A model generated the notes under the pieces. The model worked only from the letters and a program-made list of their open reading frames with translations. It was not told where the DNA came from and ran no database searches. Below, in pieces: positions 42,852-44,591 of a stretch of DNA of 44,591 bases (its first letter is position 1; each line of letters starts with the position of its first letter). The DNA comes from Ignavibacteria bacterium. GTDB taxonomy: Bacteria > Bacteroidota > Ignavibacteria > Ignavibacteriales > Melioribacteraceae. A program made the position numbers and the translations under genes. Where the stretch lies: positions 1-44,591 of the forward strand of contig VGVY01000008.1 of NCBI GenBank assembly GCA_016873835.1. The letters are read 5' to 3'.

Positions 42852-43377
42852 TTTCTGAAATTATATTTTCAATCATTGCTAAGCATTCGCCATGAATCAG
42901 AATTGACTTACCAATATTCATCAGAGATTTTGTGCCGCCAAGTGAATCTGCATCTGCTATAAGATCGTATTCACTGATGCTATTAATTTTTGCAGCAAGG
43001 AGTATTTTATTGGAAGAAGTGTGCTTATATTTATATGCAATCTTATCACTGCATTTTAAAAGAGCATAAAATTTAGTTTTTGATTCAATATTGATTTCGG
43101 CCTTTAATAACCATTCAGAATCTATTTTTTTACAAGCAATTACTGTAGTGTCCATTACAACATTTTTATTATGCAGACTCGTTAGCGACTTACCAGTAAA
43201 TATTTCTGCATCGAATTGTTTACTTAAAAGGTCTATCGAATAATTTTTCTGATGTTTAATTTTTTCGAGCGAAGAATAATCGTTTTCCTTATCGACGCAA
43301 TTAGAAAGTGTTAGAAAGGAAAATCCAACATATCCTAAAAGAACTATTCTAAACAGTATACTTACGAATAATTTCAT
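42841..43377 (-). CDS. Exported protein of unknown function
   Basis: This protein of about 178 residues is one I do not recognise. With the ATG at 43377 it starts with a signal peptide or anchor (MKLFVSILFRIVLLGYVGFSFLTL) followed by SNC, so it may be a lipoprotein. The rest is a mixed Lys/Ser/Asp-rich domain containing SIDLLSKQFDAEIFTGKSL and a C-terminal helix with a Cys (HGECLAMIENI). It sits between a small gene and a thioredoxin-like gene, overlapping the latter by 11 bp, and is part of the same minus-strand run. Confidence 0.65.
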   Translation of the reverse strand: MKLFVSILFRIVLLGYVGFSFLTLSNCVDKENDYSSLEKIKHQKNYSIDLLSKQFDAEIFTGKSLTSLHNKNVVMDTTVIACKKIDSEWLLKAEINIESKTKFYALLKCSDKIAYKYKHTSSNKILLAAKINSISEYDLIADADSLGGTKSLMNIGKSILIHGECLAMIENIISENVF

Positions 43378-43381
43378 TCGA

Positions 43382-43576
43382 TTAAATTTTCCCTTTTTTG
43401 TCAAATTCTTCTTTGCTTACCAAACGTTTCTCGCAAACACGGAATTGATGAATATCAAAATATTTTTTTAAGCCATTTGCATATTTTTCAATATTGGGGA
43501 CGCGAATATATCCATCCTTAAAATCCCCAGTTTTTCTGTTTTTAAATTTAAGATGGAGGTAAATTTCCTCAGGCAT
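43382..43576 (-). CDS. Small hypothetical protein
   Basis: This 64-residue hydrophilic protein is one I do not recognise. It begins MPEEIYLHLKFKNRKTGDF and has a basic C-terminus (VSKEEFDKKGKI) and one cysteine. The ATG at 43576 is preceded by GAGGG; an upstream in-frame TTG at 43582 is less likely. It ends 4 bp before the start of the next unknown gene, so it is probably the first gene of that unit. No toxin or antitoxin motif is seen. Confidence 0.55.
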   Translation of the reverse strand: MPEEIYLHLKFKNRKTGDFKDGYIRVPNIEKYANGLKKYFDIHQFRVCEKRLVSKEEFDKKGKI

Positions 43577-43651
43577 GCCCAACCCTCAATAATTTCAGAC
43601 GCAAAATTATTGATGAAAATTTGATTTTTCAAATAATATAGTTTGAATTAT

Positions 43652-44086
43652 TTAGGAGGAATGGTCTGCTACTATAATCCATTGATTTTTGATTTTTTCC
43701 CAAACAAGTGTAAAATAACCGGCAATATTATCAATAGTGCGGGTTAACTTCCATTTGCCGATCATAAATGCGGAATTTGAACTAAAGAATTCTAATTTAA
43801 TAACCGCAAATTCTAAAAATCCCATTGCTTCCTTATTAGGATAACCTTTTTTATATGCGTTTAATGTTTCATTCCAGCCGTATCTGATGCCATTTTTTCC
43901 TATAAACATAAGAGAATCAGAATTCCAATACCCTTTCATATATTCTGTGATGTCACCCTTGTTCCATGCAATTCTTTGATCTTCTAATACTTGCAAAATT
44001 TCTTTTTCATCATTCGAATTAATTTGCTGCGCATAAACCGTAAATTCTAATAATACAAAAGCTAATATCCAAACTACTTTCTTCAT
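43652..44086 (-). CDS. Exported DUF4440/SnoaL-like (NTF2 fold) protein
   Basis: This 144-residue protein has a signal peptide of about 20 residues (MKKVVWILAFVLLEFTVYAQ) and then an NTF2-like cone-shaped domain of the DUF4440 type. Typical strands and helices are seen: EKEILQVLEDQRIAWNKGDITEYMKGYW, then IRYGWNETLNAYKKGYP, and the closing GYFTLVWEKIKNQWIIVADHSS. Members bind small molecules or act as isomerases, but the role here is unknown. GAGGAAAA precedes the ATG, which overlaps the upstream editing-protein gene by 4 bp. Confidence 0.85.
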   Translation of the reverse strand: MKKVVWILAFVLLEFTVYAQQINSNDEKEILQVLEDQRIAWNKGDITEYMKGYWNSDSLMFIGKNGIRYGWNETLNAYKKGYPNKEAMGFLEFAVIKLEFFSSNSAFMIGKWKLTRTIDNIAGYFTLVWEKIKNQWIIVADHSS

Positions 44087-44559
44087 GAATTGTTTTCCTC
44101 AGAAAGTGCAATAATTTTAAATCTTACTCTTAGGGTTCCATTTTCATAATTCGTCGATATTATTTTAAAGCTACCGCCAACTTCTTTAGTTGAATTAACA
44201 TGCTGACCGCTGCATAAACATTTATCATAATCTCCAATAGATATTACACGTAAATTATTTCCAGCTTCATCAGGTAATTTATTAAGATTGAAAATTTCTG
44301 CTGCTTCATCCTTGCTCATAAAAGATTCTTTGACTGGCAAATCTAACTTAATAATTACATTAACTTTCTCTTCAATTATATTTATTTCTTCTGCAGTTAA
44401 ATCTCTATCAAAGTGATAGTCACACTTTGACTTTTTCTTTTCGATATGCGCACTAAATGCCCGCCCCTTCTTAAACAATTGGTCCATTGTTCCATTGAGA
44501 ATATGCTCAACAGTGTGCATTGGAGAAAAATATGATTTTGGATTTTCGTTGTAATCCAT
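44083..44559 (-). CDS. AlaX-like tRNA-editing domain protein
   Basis: This 158-residue stand-alone domain is of the AlaRS/ThrRS editing (SAD) superfamily. The zinc-binding HxxxH is present as His15 and His19 (HTVEHIL), and the second pair is Cys115 and His119 (CLCSGQHV). Such proteins hydrolyse mischarged tRNA, usually Ser- or Gly-tRNA(Ala), in trans. It lacks the N-terminal OB-like part of larger AlaX types. The DUF4440 gene follows with a 4-bp overlap. Confidence 0.85.
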   Translation of the reverse strand: MDYNENPKSYFSPMHTVEHILNGTMDQLFKKGRAFSAHIEKKKSKCDYHFDRDLTAEEINIIEEKVNVIIKLDLPVKESFMSKDEAAEIFNLNKLPDEAGNNLRVISIGDYDKCLCSGQHVNSTKEVGGSFKIISTNYENGTLRVRFKIIALSEENNS

Positions 44560-44591
44560 CTTGTCTTATAATTATTAGAAATTATATTGTA

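Noticed and set aside
43382-43576. Toxin-antitoxin partner for the neighbouring unknown gene
   Set aside because: The next protein is exported and neither protein shows toxin, DNA-binding or antitoxin motifs.

Overview
The window is an AT-rich, densely coded stretch of a Gram-negative chromosome. Most exported proteins have short hydrophobic signal peptides ending in A-Q or S-Q. Together with the DUF5686/carboxypeptidase-regulatory-like protein, the SusA-like GH13 enzyme, DUF1684, the tricorn-type peptidase and the BNR-propeller protein, this points to the Bacteroidota/Chlorobiota/Ignavibacteriota group. I favour an Ignavibacteria-like bacterium, but that is inference. There are no rRNA or tRNA genes, no CRISPR array and no prophage.

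Region 1 (1-6952, all plus strand) is the most interesting part. It holds the 3' end of an M24 (Xaa-Pro) peptidase, a proline-dehydrogenase-family enzyme, a 4-hydroxy-2-oxoglutarate aldolase (HOGA1-like), an alanine-glyoxylate aminotransferase (AGXT-like), a small exported protein, an ALDH4A1-type P5C dehydrogenase and an S37-type secreted peptidase. Together they reconstruct almost the whole animal mitochondrial trans-4-hydroxyproline degradation route to glyoxylate/pyruvate and glycine, with proline-peptide hydrolases at both ends. The dehydrogenase has Leu where proline-specific enzymes carry a conserved Tyr, which fits hydroxyproline as substrate.

Region 2 (7045-10389, plus) is housekeeping: a CBS-domain protein, a DUF2721 membrane protein, leucyl/phenylalanyl-tRNA-protein transferase, an outer-membrane-type protein and class II fructose-bisphosphate aldolase. 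A bidirectional terminator separates it from region 3 (10483-14174, minus): cytochrome c, a cell-wall amidase, an isoprenylcysteine-methyltransferase-like protein and a TIGR01777 epimerase. Region 4 (14332-22248) has a DUF5686 protein, a GH13 maltodextrin-degrading enzyme, a DUF1684 lipoprotein and a PAS/PAS/PAS/GAF histidine kinase.

Region 5 (22491-23458) is a mobile-repeat locus: a 71-bp two-hairpin REP/BIME-like unit repeated on both sides of a REP-associated tyrosine transposase (RAYT), whose stop codon is supplied by the repeat. A divergent solitary copy lies 4 kb away. Immediately downstream is a flavoprotein with all three residues that define iodotyrosine deiodinases.

Region 6 (24191-35356, minus) has a Wzi-like outer-membrane protein, a POT-type peptide transporter, a Type II restriction-modification pair (N4-cytosine-type methylase and PD-(D/E)xK nuclease), an RND efflux pump with its adaptor, and an arsenic cluster (arsR-arsM overlapping, then an arsC-type reductase) with a candidate operator. 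Region 7 (35548-42465, plus) encodes two large exported proteins, a tricorn-type S41 peptidase and a sortilin/BNR propeller protein. Region 8 (42525-44559, minus) is a run of small genes: a thioredoxin-like protein, two unknowns, a DUF4440 protein and an AlaX-like tRNA-editing protein.
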